Assembly (NCBI GenBank): GCA_047975005.1
Contig: JBKECW010000029.1
Location: 1 to 17,778, forward strand
Direction of reading: 5' to 3'
Source: JBKEAJ01 sp047975005
GTDB lineage: Bacteria; Bacteroidota; Bacteroidia; Bacteroidales; Prolixibacteraceae
Length of the DNA: 17,778 nucleotides
In this document: piece after piece, positions 1 through 6,570 of the stretch
How the letters are laid out: each line of letters opens with the position of its first letter
Position numbering within the stretch: the stretch's first letter is position 1
The notes under the pieces: model-generated
Told to the model about the DNA's origin: nothing
Databases searched by the model: none
Seen by the model: only the letters and a program-made list of their open reading frames with translations
Program-made: the position numbers and the translations under genes

Positions 1-84
1 CACTCCCCAAGCAGTACTGATTAAAAGGAGCAGAATGGCAACGAGTTTGTTGTCAATAAGAAATTTGATACATTTGTTAAGCAT
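1..84 (-). CDS. RND heavy-metal efflux pump, CusA/CzcA-like, N-terminal fragment (runs off the window)
   Basis: Only the first 28 codons are in the window, reading leftwards from the ATG at 82-84. They encode MLNKCIKFLIDNKLVAILLL followed by LISTAWGV. This is the usual start of CusA/CzcA-type inner-membrane RND proteins: a short amphipathic 'MLNKIIKFxxxNK' stretch leading into the first transmembrane helix. In that family the protein is the proton-driven permease of a three-part pump that exports copper, silver, cobalt, zinc or cadmium. The gene upstream on the same strand is a Cys/His-rich HYC_CC_PP-type protein, a frequent neighbour of such pumps in Bacteroidota, which supports the call. 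The metal cannot be inferred from this fragment. Confidence 0.72.
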   Translation of the reverse strand, partial: MLNKCIKFLIDNKLVAILLLLISTAWGV

Positions 85-186
85 AACAATTGATAATTAA
101 ACAGTTAGACTATAAAAAATAACACACACAATTAGCCGGACAAGCTTATAATCTCTGCCGGATAAACGAGTCTATTGTCTAAAAAA

Positions 187-612
187 TCAAATTATGTATA
201 CTTCGTTTAGTTTATGAATATCCCATGTCAGTAAGGGAGGAGGATATTCCTGATAGTTTGGTTTTTCCTGTTCTTGATTTAGAAAAAGATTTGAATAAAT
301 ATGTGCTAACACAGCAACTAAGAGTTGCTGATTTACAAGAGGTTCAAAGGATATCGGAGTTTCCATAGTTTCCTGCCCTTGTACAAACACAACTTTGTTG
401 GTACAACAATCTTGCTTCTCAATCTTAGAACAATCAGAATGGGAGTCCATAGTTTTTTCTTTCTCCATTCCGCAGACTTCTGCCTTTCCCAACAGAGAGA
501 AGTCCACCATACTGTCTCCACAAAAGTGCATATCAACACCAAACGACAGCGTGGAAAGTACTACCACCACTGCCATACAAAGGGATAATATTTTGTACAA
601 CATGGACTTCAT
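187..612 (-). CDS. HYC_CC_PP-type small exported Cys/His-rich protein
   Basis: This 141-residue protein begins with a hydrophobic stretch at about residues 5-25 (signal peptide or membrane anchor). After it come three landmarks that name the family: an H-x-C motif (MHFCGD), a later C-C pair (DCCTN) and a proline run near the C-terminus (EYPPPLL). Other Cys and His residues (EVCGM, DSHSDCS) make metal binding plausible but unproven. A second hydrophobic stretch (QQLLVAVLAHIYSNLFL) precedes the proline run. Proteins of this kind commonly sit just upstream of CusA/CzcA-like pumps in Bacteroidota, and here the pump gene starts about 100 bp downstream on the same strand. A role in metal handling at the envelope is inferred; no biochemical activity is known to me. 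The start could be the first ATG (612) or the in-frame ATG at 603. Confidence 0.72.
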   Translation of the reverse strand: MKSMLYKILSLCMAVVVVLSTLSFGVDMHFCGDSMVDFSLLGKAEVCGMEKEKTMDSHSDCSKIEKQDCCTNKVVFVQGQETMETPISFEPLVNQQLLVAVLAHIYSNLFLNQEQEKPNYQEYPPPLLTWDIHKLNEVYII

Positions 613-618
613 GGTCTA

Positions 619-626
619 CAAAAGTA
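619..626 (-). promoter_or_regulatory. Candidate -7 promoter box for the HYC_CC_PP gene
   Basis: On the minus strand the sequence is TACTTTTG, an exact match to the Bacteroidota -7 consensus TAnnTTTG. It ends only 6 bases before the ATG at 612. No good TTTG at the -33 position was seen. If used, transcription would begin at or almost at the start codon, giving a leaderless or nearly leaderless mRNA, or the true start is the ATG at 603. Confidence 0.35.
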
Positions 627-708
627 CAATAATTTTGCCAATGTAGTATTTTTAGCATGATAGATTTTTTTGATGAGAACAAAGAGCAATGACTATCCCC
701 CTCTAGTC

Positions 709-2031
709 TTAACTTCTTAACGAACTAAGTACTACCCTCTTGTACATTAATGCTAAGTATGCTCCACGTATAAAGAAAAATGACAGCATCGCTATCCACA
801 AGGCATTGTCACCAAACACATTACGCAAAGAGTAATAGAGCGGAAAGAATACTAAGAAGGTAGACAGCAATAGGGTGTTGCGCATAGACTTCGATTTGGT
901 AGCTCCCACGTACACTCCGTCCCACGTAAAGGACATAAAACTAGCAAGAGGAATTAAGGCTATCCATACAGCAAAAGAATATGCCTTTTCTCTCACTGCC
1001 ACACTTTCTTTCGACGTAAGTAGGTTTATCAAGTCCTTCCCCAAAAAGATATTTATAAGCGTGAAGCCAAGAGTTATGATAACACTCCAAAATACAAGAC
1101 GTTTTACCACCACCGCAAGCGAGAGACCATCGCCTCTTCCCACATACTTCCCCACCAATGTCTCGCCGGCATAGGCAAGCCCATCCATAAAAAAGGAAAA
1201 GAACATCAGAAACTGCAACAACAGAGAGTTGGCAGCCAAAGTTACTTCTCCCTCCGCCGATGACTGTGAGTTAAAAAAAGTAAAAACAGTGATAATACAC
1301 AGTGTTCGGATAAAAATATCGCCATTAACTCGCATAAAATCAACAAGCTTATCAAGCATCATCACTTGCTTTATACTGAACCACTTAAACACAAATTTAT
1401 ATTTTCGAGTCAGTAGGACTATTGCAAGCAGGAGACCTGCATATTGGGCAATGAGCGTTCCCAAAGCCACTCCGGCAGATTTCATCCCCAAAACCTTGAC
1501 AAAATAGTAGCTTAAAGCCACATTCGTAACGTTGATACACAAGGCTATGTAAAGCGGATATTTTGAATTTTGCATACCCAAAAACCATCCATTAAAGGCA
1601 AAGAGCATAATCGCCGCAGGAGCTGCCCACACCCGTATGCCAAAATATTCGGAGGTGAGTGCTTTGAGCCTCTCAGTACCGTTAAGAAAGTCGAGGCTGA
1701 CGTTAAGTATGGGATGTTGCAACAGAAGCACTATTAGCCCAATTATAAATGCCACTATAAGAGAACGTTGCAGCGTCGCACTCATATCCTCCTCTCTGTC
1801 CCTGCCGTAGGCTTGCGAAGTAAAACCCGAGGTACTCATCCGCAGAAAGCCCGAGCTCCAATAAATCATATTGAAAATAGTAGTCCCGAGCGCAATGGCT
1901 CCAAGATATATCTCGCTGTCTATCTTCTGATGACCCATCAGAGCCGTATCTACAAGCCCCAATATAGGAACAGTGATGTTGCTGATGATGTTAGGTATGG
2001 TGAGCCTGAATATCTGTTTATCGAAAGACAT
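709..2031 (-). CDS. MATE-family multidrug/Na+-coupled efflux transporter (DinF-like)
   Basis: This is a 440-residue, very hydrophobic protein of the length and layout of MATE exporters (about 12 membrane helices in two bundles). The N-terminus (FRLTIPNIISN, then VPILGLVDTALMGH) matches the first helix of DinF-type MATE proteins, including the Asp in helix 1 (LVDTALMG). Later features typical of the family are the 'GTTIFNMIYWSSGFLRMSTSG' region, an 'NGWFLGMQNSKYPLY' loop and a second-half repeat (FFMDGLAYAGETLVGKYVGR). MATE proteins export cationic drugs or metabolites using H+ or Na+ gradients; the substrate here is unknown. The start codon lies 3 bp after the stop of the DUF58 gene, so the two are probably co-transcribed. 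Confidence 0.92.
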   Translation of the reverse strand: MSFDKQIFRLTIPNIISNITVPILGLVDTALMGHQKIDSEIYLGAIALGTTIFNMIYWSSGFLRMSTSGFTSQAYGRDREEDMSATLQRSLIVAFIIGLIVLLLQHPILNVSLDFLNGTERLKALTSEYFGIRVWAAPAAIMLFAFNGWFLGMQNSKYPLYIALCINVTNVALSYYFVKVLGMKSAGVALGTLIAQYAGLLLAIVLLTRKYKFVFKWFSIKQVMMLDKLVDFMRVNGDIFIRTLCIITVFTFFNSQSSAEGEVTLAANSLLLQFLMFFSFFMDGLAYAGETLVGKYVGRGDGLSLAVVVKRLVFWSVIITLGFTLINIFLGKDLINLLTSKESVAVREKAYSFAVWIALIPLASFMSFTWDGVYVGATKSKSMRNTLLLSTFLVFFPLYYSLRNVFGDNALWIAMLSFFFIRGAYLALMYKRVVLSSLRS

Positions 2032-2034
2032 TCT

Positions 2035-2970
2035 CTAAAGTAGCTTTTTCCGTTTTAGCAAAAAGGACATTAGCACCTCGTCAAAATTGTCGTGTATATT
2101 GGCTTGTACCATGTCTATGCCATACATTGCACACCGAGTGTTCAGCTCTGTATAAAAACTCTCCTGTGTGCTTTTGTAGCTTTTCTTTATCTCCTGCGGC
2201 GAGAGCCTCGTAACAGCTCCCGTCTCCAAGTCTACAAACTTGTGCGGCTGATTGCTGAACTCAAAATTCTTCTCCAACTTGTGGTCCGTTACGTGGTAAA
2301 GCAAAACTTCATGCTTATTGTACCTGAGATGTTGCAAAGACTCGAAAAGACTGTCTAAATCTGCGCCCTCAGCTATGTCGCTGAATATCACCACTAGAGA
2401 GCGCTTATTGATGCTCTCGGCAATGGTGTGTATGGCACTCACCGTATTTGTGTGCCTCTTTAGCGCATATGCCTCCGGCTGTATGATGTTGTTGAGATAA
2501 TTGTAGAGCATATCAATATGCACAGGCATCAGCGAGGCTTTGACATGATAGTCTATATCTTCGGAAAAAAGTGTCAAACCCACTGCATCACGCTGACGAT
2601 TAAGAAGATATATCAAGGCGGCAGTGCTATAAACCGAAAATGCCAATTTATTGATTAAGAACTGCTTGCCTTTGCTGTACGGGAAAAGCATGGACGACGA
2701 ATTGTCTATCACCACCTGACATCGCAGGTTGGTTTCTTCCTCATATTGCTTGACAAAGAGCTTGTCAGAACGTGCAAAGAGCTTCCAGTCGATGTTTTTT
2801 GTAGACTCCCCCGGATTATAAAAACGATGCTCAGCAAATTCTACCGAAAAGCCATGAAACGGACTGCGGTGCAAACCAGTGATAAAGCCCTCCACCACTT
2901 CCTTAGCAATCAGCTCCATGTGGTCAAACTGCTGAAACTTGCTTATGTCGTTTATATTCTTTAAAGTCAT
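2035..2970 (-). CDS. DUF58 domain-containing protein
   Basis: This soluble protein has 311 residues and no signal peptide. The first third carries the DUF58 signature: a GLHRSPFHGFSVEFAEHR stretch, then YNPGES, then IDWKLFARSDKLFVKQYEEE. It is followed by a von Willebrand A-like core starting at VVIDNSSSML (a MIDAS-like D-x-S-x-S) with a later VVIFSDI strand. DUF58 proteins are usually found next to MoxR AAA+ ATPases and VWA proteins, where they are thought to act as chaperone or scaffold partners. No MoxR gene is visible here. The next gene is a MATE exporter 3 bp downstream. The precise function is unknown. The ATG at 2970 is preceded by a good -7 box. Confidence 0.93.
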   Translation of the reverse strand: MTLKNINDISKFQQFDHMELIAKEVVEGFITGLHRSPFHGFSVEFAEHRFYNPGESTKNIDWKLFARSDKLFVKQYEEETNLRCQVVIDNSSSMLFPYSKGKQFLINKLAFSVYSTAALIYLLNRQRDAVGLTLFSEDIDYHVKASLMPVHIDMLYNYLNNIIQPEAYALKRHTNTVSAIHTIAESINKRSLVVIFSDIAEGADLDSLFESLQHLRYNKHEVLLYHVTDHKLEKNFEFSNQPHKFVDLETGAVTRLSPQEIKKSYKSTQESFYTELNTRCAMYGIDMVQANIHDNFDEVLMSFLLKRKKLL

Positions 2971-2988
2971 TGACTATCAGTTGATGCA

Positions 2989-2996
2989 CAAAGATA
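2989..2996 (-). promoter_or_regulatory. Candidate -7 promoter box for the DUF58-MATE pair
   Basis: The minus strand reads TATCTTTG, matching TAnnTTTG exactly, 18 bases upstream of the DUF58 start codon. That spacing suits a short 5' leader. No clear -33 TTTG was found at 18-21 bases upstream. Confidence 0.5.
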
Positions 2997-3340
2997 CAAA
3001 AATGTTTAATCGCTGCGATGTTTAGGGTTTAAAGAAAATCCAGATATCTGTATCGAAAAAACCAATCTCCATTTCAACTGCTTTTTGAATAAGGCTGACG
3101 CATGCTTGTTTTGAAAGTGAAATCGTCTGGTATTTCTTTTAAAAAGGACTTGGCTAAACCTCGTAGAGCTCGACAGACAAAACACATCCTTAAGCCCAAA
3201 ATAAGACCTTTACATTAGTGCAATGTTTACTAAAAAGAAGCAGTTTGTAAAATCCTAATATCTGTTGGAAAGTGGGTTTTCTGCTTAAATACTGGCATAT
3301 CAATACAATTTAGTTAACTTGCACACAAAAAGAAAGAGCT
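2997..3340. other. Gene-free stretch, possibly decayed coding sequence
   Basis: This is about 340 bases between the diverging DUF58 and helix-hairpin-helix genes. No intact gene, RNA gene or clear repeat is visible. On the minus strand two short open stretches in neighbouring frames run through its middle: one with KEIPDDFTFKTSMRQPYSKS and one ending in EMEIGFFDTDIW followed by IFFKP and a stop. They look like one reading frame broken by a shift, but I do not recognise the protein. The right-hand part must hold the promoter for the plus-strand operon, though no clean TAnnTTTG box was found there. Confidence 0.35.
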
Positions 3341-4297
3341 GTGCACATAAAAAACTCAGACAATCATTATAATACACGGCTTACACGGCGCGAGCGTCGA
3401 GCATTGCTGGCATTGTCTGTAGTCATATTAATACTTCTTCTAACAAATATATTTTATAAGAAACTATTTCCAATGCAGCACAAGCCTGACAAGGGCACCA
3501 TATCCGAAATAAACGCATACCTCGACAGTATGATGATAGCAGAGGAAGAAAGAAACAAACCTGTTTTCTTTGCTTTCGACCCAAACACAATTACGGAAGA
3601 CTCTATTATGCAACTGAGTGTCAGCAGATATGTAAAGTCTAACATTGTCCGTTATCGCAAAGGTGGCGGCAAGTTCCGCAAGAAAGAAGATTTAAAACGT
3701 ATTTACGGAATGACCGACTCCATTTATTCTCTACTTGAACCATGGATTGTTATTGACAAGACCATGATGATAGAAACCAAGTCACAACAAACTATCGTAG
3801 AGCACCAAGCACCTGAAAACATGAAAGTTTCAAAGGTAGGAACATACACAAATAAAGAAATTAAAGAGGCACAAAAGACCAAAGCATCGGAAAAAGTCTT
3901 TGCAAAGGTAGAACTTAACTCTGCCGACACTACTACTCTAAAAACCTTACCGGGCATTGGTAGCAGCTATGCCCGCAGAATTGTAAAATACAGAGAGCTG
4001 CTAGGCGGTTATTATTCCGTCGAACAACTAAAAGAGGTTTACGGTATGAGAGATAAATACTATAATCGTTTTGCTCCACACTGCTCCACTGACGTGGACA
4101 AAATCAGAAAAATCAATATCAACTTTGCAGATTACCGTGAGCTGATACGCCATCCCTACATTGACAAAGAAATGACAGTAGCCCTTCTCGATTATCGCAA
4201 TAATAATGGTAGCTTCACATCGCTCGACCAACTTGTTGACGTTAAAGGTTTTGGCAAAACAAAATTTGACATGATAAAGTATTATTTGTCGGTATAA
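3341..4297 (+). CDS. Membrane-anchored helix-hairpin-helix (ComEA-like) domain protein
   Basis: The protein has 318 residues. After a basic N-terminus (RLTRRERRALLAL) there is one membrane helix at about residues 21-39, then an exported or periplasmic part. That part holds three related modules of about 60 residues, each ending in a helix-hairpin-helix motif: one around GGKFRKKEDLKRIYGM, one with the classic ELNSADTTTLKTLPGIG and GGYYSVEQLKEVYGM, and one with NINFADYRELIRHPYI and LDQLVDVKGFG. HhH modules bind DNA non-specifically, as in the competence receptor ComEA. Proteins like this are widespread in Bacteroidota, but their role is not settled and DNA uptake is only a possibility. The start is GTG, preceded by an AAGAAAGAG purine run; no in-frame ATG lies before the membrane helix. 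Confidence 0.85.
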   Translation: MHIKNSDNHYNTRLTRRERRALLALSVVILILLLTNIFYKKLFPMQHKPDKGTISEINAYLDSMMIAEEERNKPVFFAFDPNTITEDSIMQLSVSRYVKSNIVRYRKGGGKFRKKEDLKRIYGMTDSIYSLLEPWIVIDKTMMIETKSQQTIVEHQAPENMKVSKVGTYTNKEIKEAQKTKASEKVFAKVELNSADTTTLKTLPGIGSSYARRIVKYRELLGGYYSVEQLKEVYGMRDKYYNRFAPHCSTDVDKIRKININFADYRELIRHPYIDKEMTVALLDYRNNNGSFTSLDQLVDVKGFGKTKFDMIKYYLSV

Positions 4298-4348
4298 CAG
4301 ATTATCTTTGCAAAACTCACATTATTTAAAATAGTAGATGCTCTAGAA

Positions 4349-4981
4349 ATGGCAAGAGACTTTAAAATATACGCTTTGCTTAGATGCATATCGACTTTAA
4401 CTGTCGTTATGCTTATTTGTGTAAGCGCCGATACAGCCTATTGCCAAGAGCCTGATACAACTCAACAAAAGATATATTTCAATTGTGTTGTGGAGAATGG
4501 CGATACCATACCAATATTCTATTTGAGAGATGTTTATGTATTCCCGCCAGAATTTTATAAGCGAAGGATGCTAGACAAAAAATATTGGCGCACAGTTATG
4601 CGTGTCAAGAAAGTACTGCCCTATGCTAAGGATGCGGCAAGACTGCTACGAGAGGTCTCTTTAAAATACGAACACATCGACAATTCGGCTGAAAAACGAC
4701 AGTACCTTAAGGAGGCCGAAAAAGAAGTAATGAAAGAATATTCCGGCAAGATAAAAAGGCTCAGCAAAAGCGAAGGGCGAATACTATTGAAATTGATAGA
4801 CAGAGAGACTCATCGTACTTCATATGCCATTATAAAAGACATGAAAAGCGGACGCACTGCATTCATCTGGCAATCAGTGGCAAGGCTTTTTGGACAAGAC
4901 TTAAAATCAATCTACGACCCCGACGGCACGGACAAAGAATTAGAAGATATAGTAGATTTGGTAGAAAAAGGAGTATTTTAG
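4349..4981 (+). CDS. DUF4294 domain-containing exported protein
   Basis: The 210-residue protein has a probable signal peptide (residues 1-32, ending AYCQ). The mature part begins with a short beta-rich segment (NGDTIPIFYLRDVYVFPP) and continues as a mostly helical, charged domain (KYWRTVMRVKKVLPYAKDA, then RETHRTSYAIIKDMKSGRTA and a FIWQSVARLFGQDLKSIYDP stretch). This arrangement is the DUF4294 family, found almost only in Bacteroidota; its function is unknown to me. It lies about 50 bp after the HhH gene and 4 bp before folB on the same strand, so it is probably in one operon with them. Location is predicted to be periplasm or outer envelope. Confidence 0.88.
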   Translation: MARDFKIYALLRCISTLTVVMLICVSADTAYCQEPDTTQQKIYFNCVVENGDTIPIFYLRDVYVFPPEFYKRRMLDKKYWRTVMRVKKVLPYAKDAARLLREVSLKYEHIDNSAEKRQYLKEAEKEVMKEYSGKIKRLSKSEGRILLKLIDRETHRTSYAIIKDMKSGRTAFIWQSVARLFGQDLKSIYDPDGTDKELEDIVDLVEKGVF

Positions 4982-4985
4982 CACG

Positions 4986-5342
4986 ATGATTGGACTAATA
5001 GAAATAAAAGAAATGGAGTTCTATGGGCATCATGGACACTTTGCATTAGAACAAAAGGTGGGGACTCGATTTAGTGTTGATGTTGTTGTCAAAGCCGACT
5101 TCTCGGATGCTGCAAATAGCGATAGCCTAAGTGACGCCGTAAATTATATGGCTCTATACCACACTATAAAAGAAGAGATGGAAGGCGAGAGCGTGGCGCT
5201 CTTAGAAAAATTAAACAAGCAAATTATCGACAGAATATACCGAGACTATTCGGGAATAAAAGAAGTTAAATTATCAATCTACAAAATTGCTCCGCCAATG
5301 GGAGGCAAAATAGGTAAAGTAGGTATAACACTAAGACTATGA
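4986..5342 (+). CDS. folB: Dihydroneopterin aldolase
   Basis: FolB converts 7,8-dihydroneopterin to 6-hydroxymethyl-7,8-dihydropterin plus glycolaldehyde in folate synthesis, in the cytoplasm. The 118-residue length fits the family. Key features are present: the N-terminal IEIKEMEFYGHHG motif, an acidic pterin-binding segment (LSDAVNYMALYHTIKEEME), the LLEKLNKQIIDRI helix and the KIAPPMGGKIGKVGITL end with the conserved Lys and Pro-Pro. The start at 4986 gives the usual residues ahead of the EFYGHHG motif. Its stop overlaps the start of the next gene (ATGA), which indicates translational coupling. Confidence 0.96.
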   Translation: MIGLIEIKEMEFYGHHGHFALEQKVGTRFSVDVVVKADFSDAANSDSLSDAVNYMALYHTIKEEMEGESVALLEKLNKQIIDRIYRDYSGIKEVKLSIYKIAPPMGGKIGKVGITLRL

Positions 5343-5935
5343 ATTTTCTTGCACATACGTATTTTGCAGGCGACAACCACAAGAGAATGGTCGGCAGCTT
5401 TATTGCCGACAGTATAAAAGGTCGAGACTATAACAGATACCCCAATGACATCAGAGACGGTATTATACTGCACCGCCTGCTAGACTCGTTTATTGACAAC
5501 AACCCAACTGCCAAGGAATCAGGGAGACTTTTTGCCGAAAAATACAGAAGATATAAAATGGTGGTGGTGGATATTGTTTACGACCATTTTCTGGCAAAGC
5601 ACTGGGACAAATTCAGAGACATAACTTTACGAGAATACACACACAACATCCATAAAACCCTGTTGTCCAACTTCATTCACATCCCAAACAGGATGAAGAT
5701 TTGGCTACCTGCATTCATAAGTCGCAAACAGCTGCTCGATTATGCAAGCGAAGCAGGAATAGAAAAGGTCCTTCACAATATGGGTAGGCATACATCCCTC
5801 CCCCCGGAGTCGCAATTTGCAATGCGTATTCTTGAAAAACATATCGAAGAATTAGAACAGCAGTTCTTCAATTACATGAAAGAAGCACAAATATACATAA
5901 CCAAAATTATTGATAAGCCAGAGGATTACATGTAA
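5339..5935 (+). CDS. ACP phosphodiesterase-like protein (AcpH family, DUF479)
   Basis: This 198-residue cytoplasmic protein starts with MNFLAHTYFAGDNHKRMVGS, the hallmark of the AcpH/DUF479 family (HD-like fold). Conserved acidic and histidine segments follow: SFIADSIKG, DGIILHRLLDSFIDN and VVDIVYDHFLAKHW, likely forming the metal site. AcpH removes 4'-phosphopantetheine from holo-acyl carrier protein, giving apo-ACP. Activity of Bacteroidota members is assumed from the family, not shown. The start overlaps the folB stop by 4 bases, so the two are translated together. Confidence 0.9.
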   Translation: MNFLAHTYFAGDNHKRMVGSFIADSIKGRDYNRYPNDIRDGIILHRLLDSFIDNNPTAKESGRLFAEKYRRYKMVVVDIVYDHFLAKHWDKFRDITLREYTHNIHKTLLSNFIHIPNRMKIWLPAFISRKQLLDYASEAGIEKVLHNMGRHTSLPPESQFAMRILEKHIEELEQQFFNYMKEAQIYITKIIDKPEDYM

Positions 5936-5962
5936 TTCTGGCATTTTAAATTAAAAGAACAA

Positions 5963-6508
5963 ATGAGAAACACAGCACTTACAGTTATTTTATTTTCTTT
6001 AATCTTTTATTGCTGTAGCAATGATGTTGAACCCCGCACTTCAAGCCAAGAGCAGGAGGAATTTTCAGCATTTATACAAACTTTTGAAGAAAAGGGCGTA
6101 CAATTAGAACAATCCTACGATGGTCTTTATTACTATTTCGACAGTTTGGGAAATACAAGCTACCCAGTTGCTGTAGGCGACTCGGTAATAACTCAGTATA
6201 TCCTATACAACATAGCAAGTGGCTATACCATAGACGGAACCGGCAGCGAGAACACGTTCAATTTTGTTTATAAAGGACACGATGACACAGGTCTTATAAA
6301 AGGATTTAATTACTCTATTGGCTTGTCTAGGCTGCACTCTCTCGGGAATTTCATTTTCACTTCTGACTTGGGATACGGCAGTACCGGCTATGGCTATATT
6401 GAACCCTACACATCTCTCTATTTCCAAATAAAAATAGTAGACATCTACAGGAATGGCATAAGCCTATCGGAACAGGAACAAATTACAGACTCTCTATCTA
6501 GTCGATAA
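5963..6508 (+). CDS. FKBP-like peptidyl-prolyl isomerase domain lipoprotein
   Basis: The 181-residue protein begins with a hydrophobic segment ending FYCCSND, probably a lipoprotein signal with a loose lipobox (Cys17 or Cys18). The rest follows the FKBP strand order: VAVGDSVITQYILYNI, then GTGSENTFNF, GLIKGFNYSIGLSRLHSLGN, and DLGYGSTGYGYIEPYTSLYF followed by QIKIVDIY. The match to the 'VIKGW..GL..M..G....IP..LAYG' core is partial: the usual active-site Trp is Phe (KGFN) and the FDSS segment is altered. It may therefore be a binding or chaperone version rather than an efficient isomerase. It is the last gene of the plus-strand run, 27 bp after the ACP phosphodiesterase gene, and ends 5 bp before a terminator hairpin. 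Confidence 0.78.
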   Translation: MRNTALTVILFSLIFYCCSNDVEPRTSSQEQEEFSAFIQTFEEKGVQLEQSYDGLYYYFDSLGNTSYPVAVGDSVITQYILYNIASGYTIDGTGSENTFNFVYKGHDDTGLIKGFNYSIGLSRLHSLGNFIFTSDLGYGSTGYGYIEPYTSLYFQIKIVDIYRNGISLSEQEQITDSLSSR

Positions 6509-6513
6509 GAAAA

Positions 6514-6539
6514 AACTGCCCCTTGCAAAAGGGGCAGTT
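6514..6539 (-). terminator. Shared intrinsic terminator between converging operons
   Basis: A perfect 11-bp inverted repeat (AACTGCCCCTT and AAGGGGCAGTT) encloses a 4-base loop. Read on the minus strand it is followed by a run of six T's (two of them from the stem), which fits a Rho-independent terminator for the GH5 end of the glycan locus. In the plus direction the trailing sequence is AAACAAC, so termination of the FKBP operon is plausible but weaker. Confidence 0.88.
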
Positions 6540-6570
6540 AAACAACAGAATAATACTATCAGCAATATAA

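Noticed and set aside
106..182. Short repeats (GCCGG twice, TTAGAC/GTCTAA) between the HYC_CC_PP gene and the pump
   Set aside because: The arms are six bases or fewer and far apart, so they are expected by chance in AT-rich DNA.
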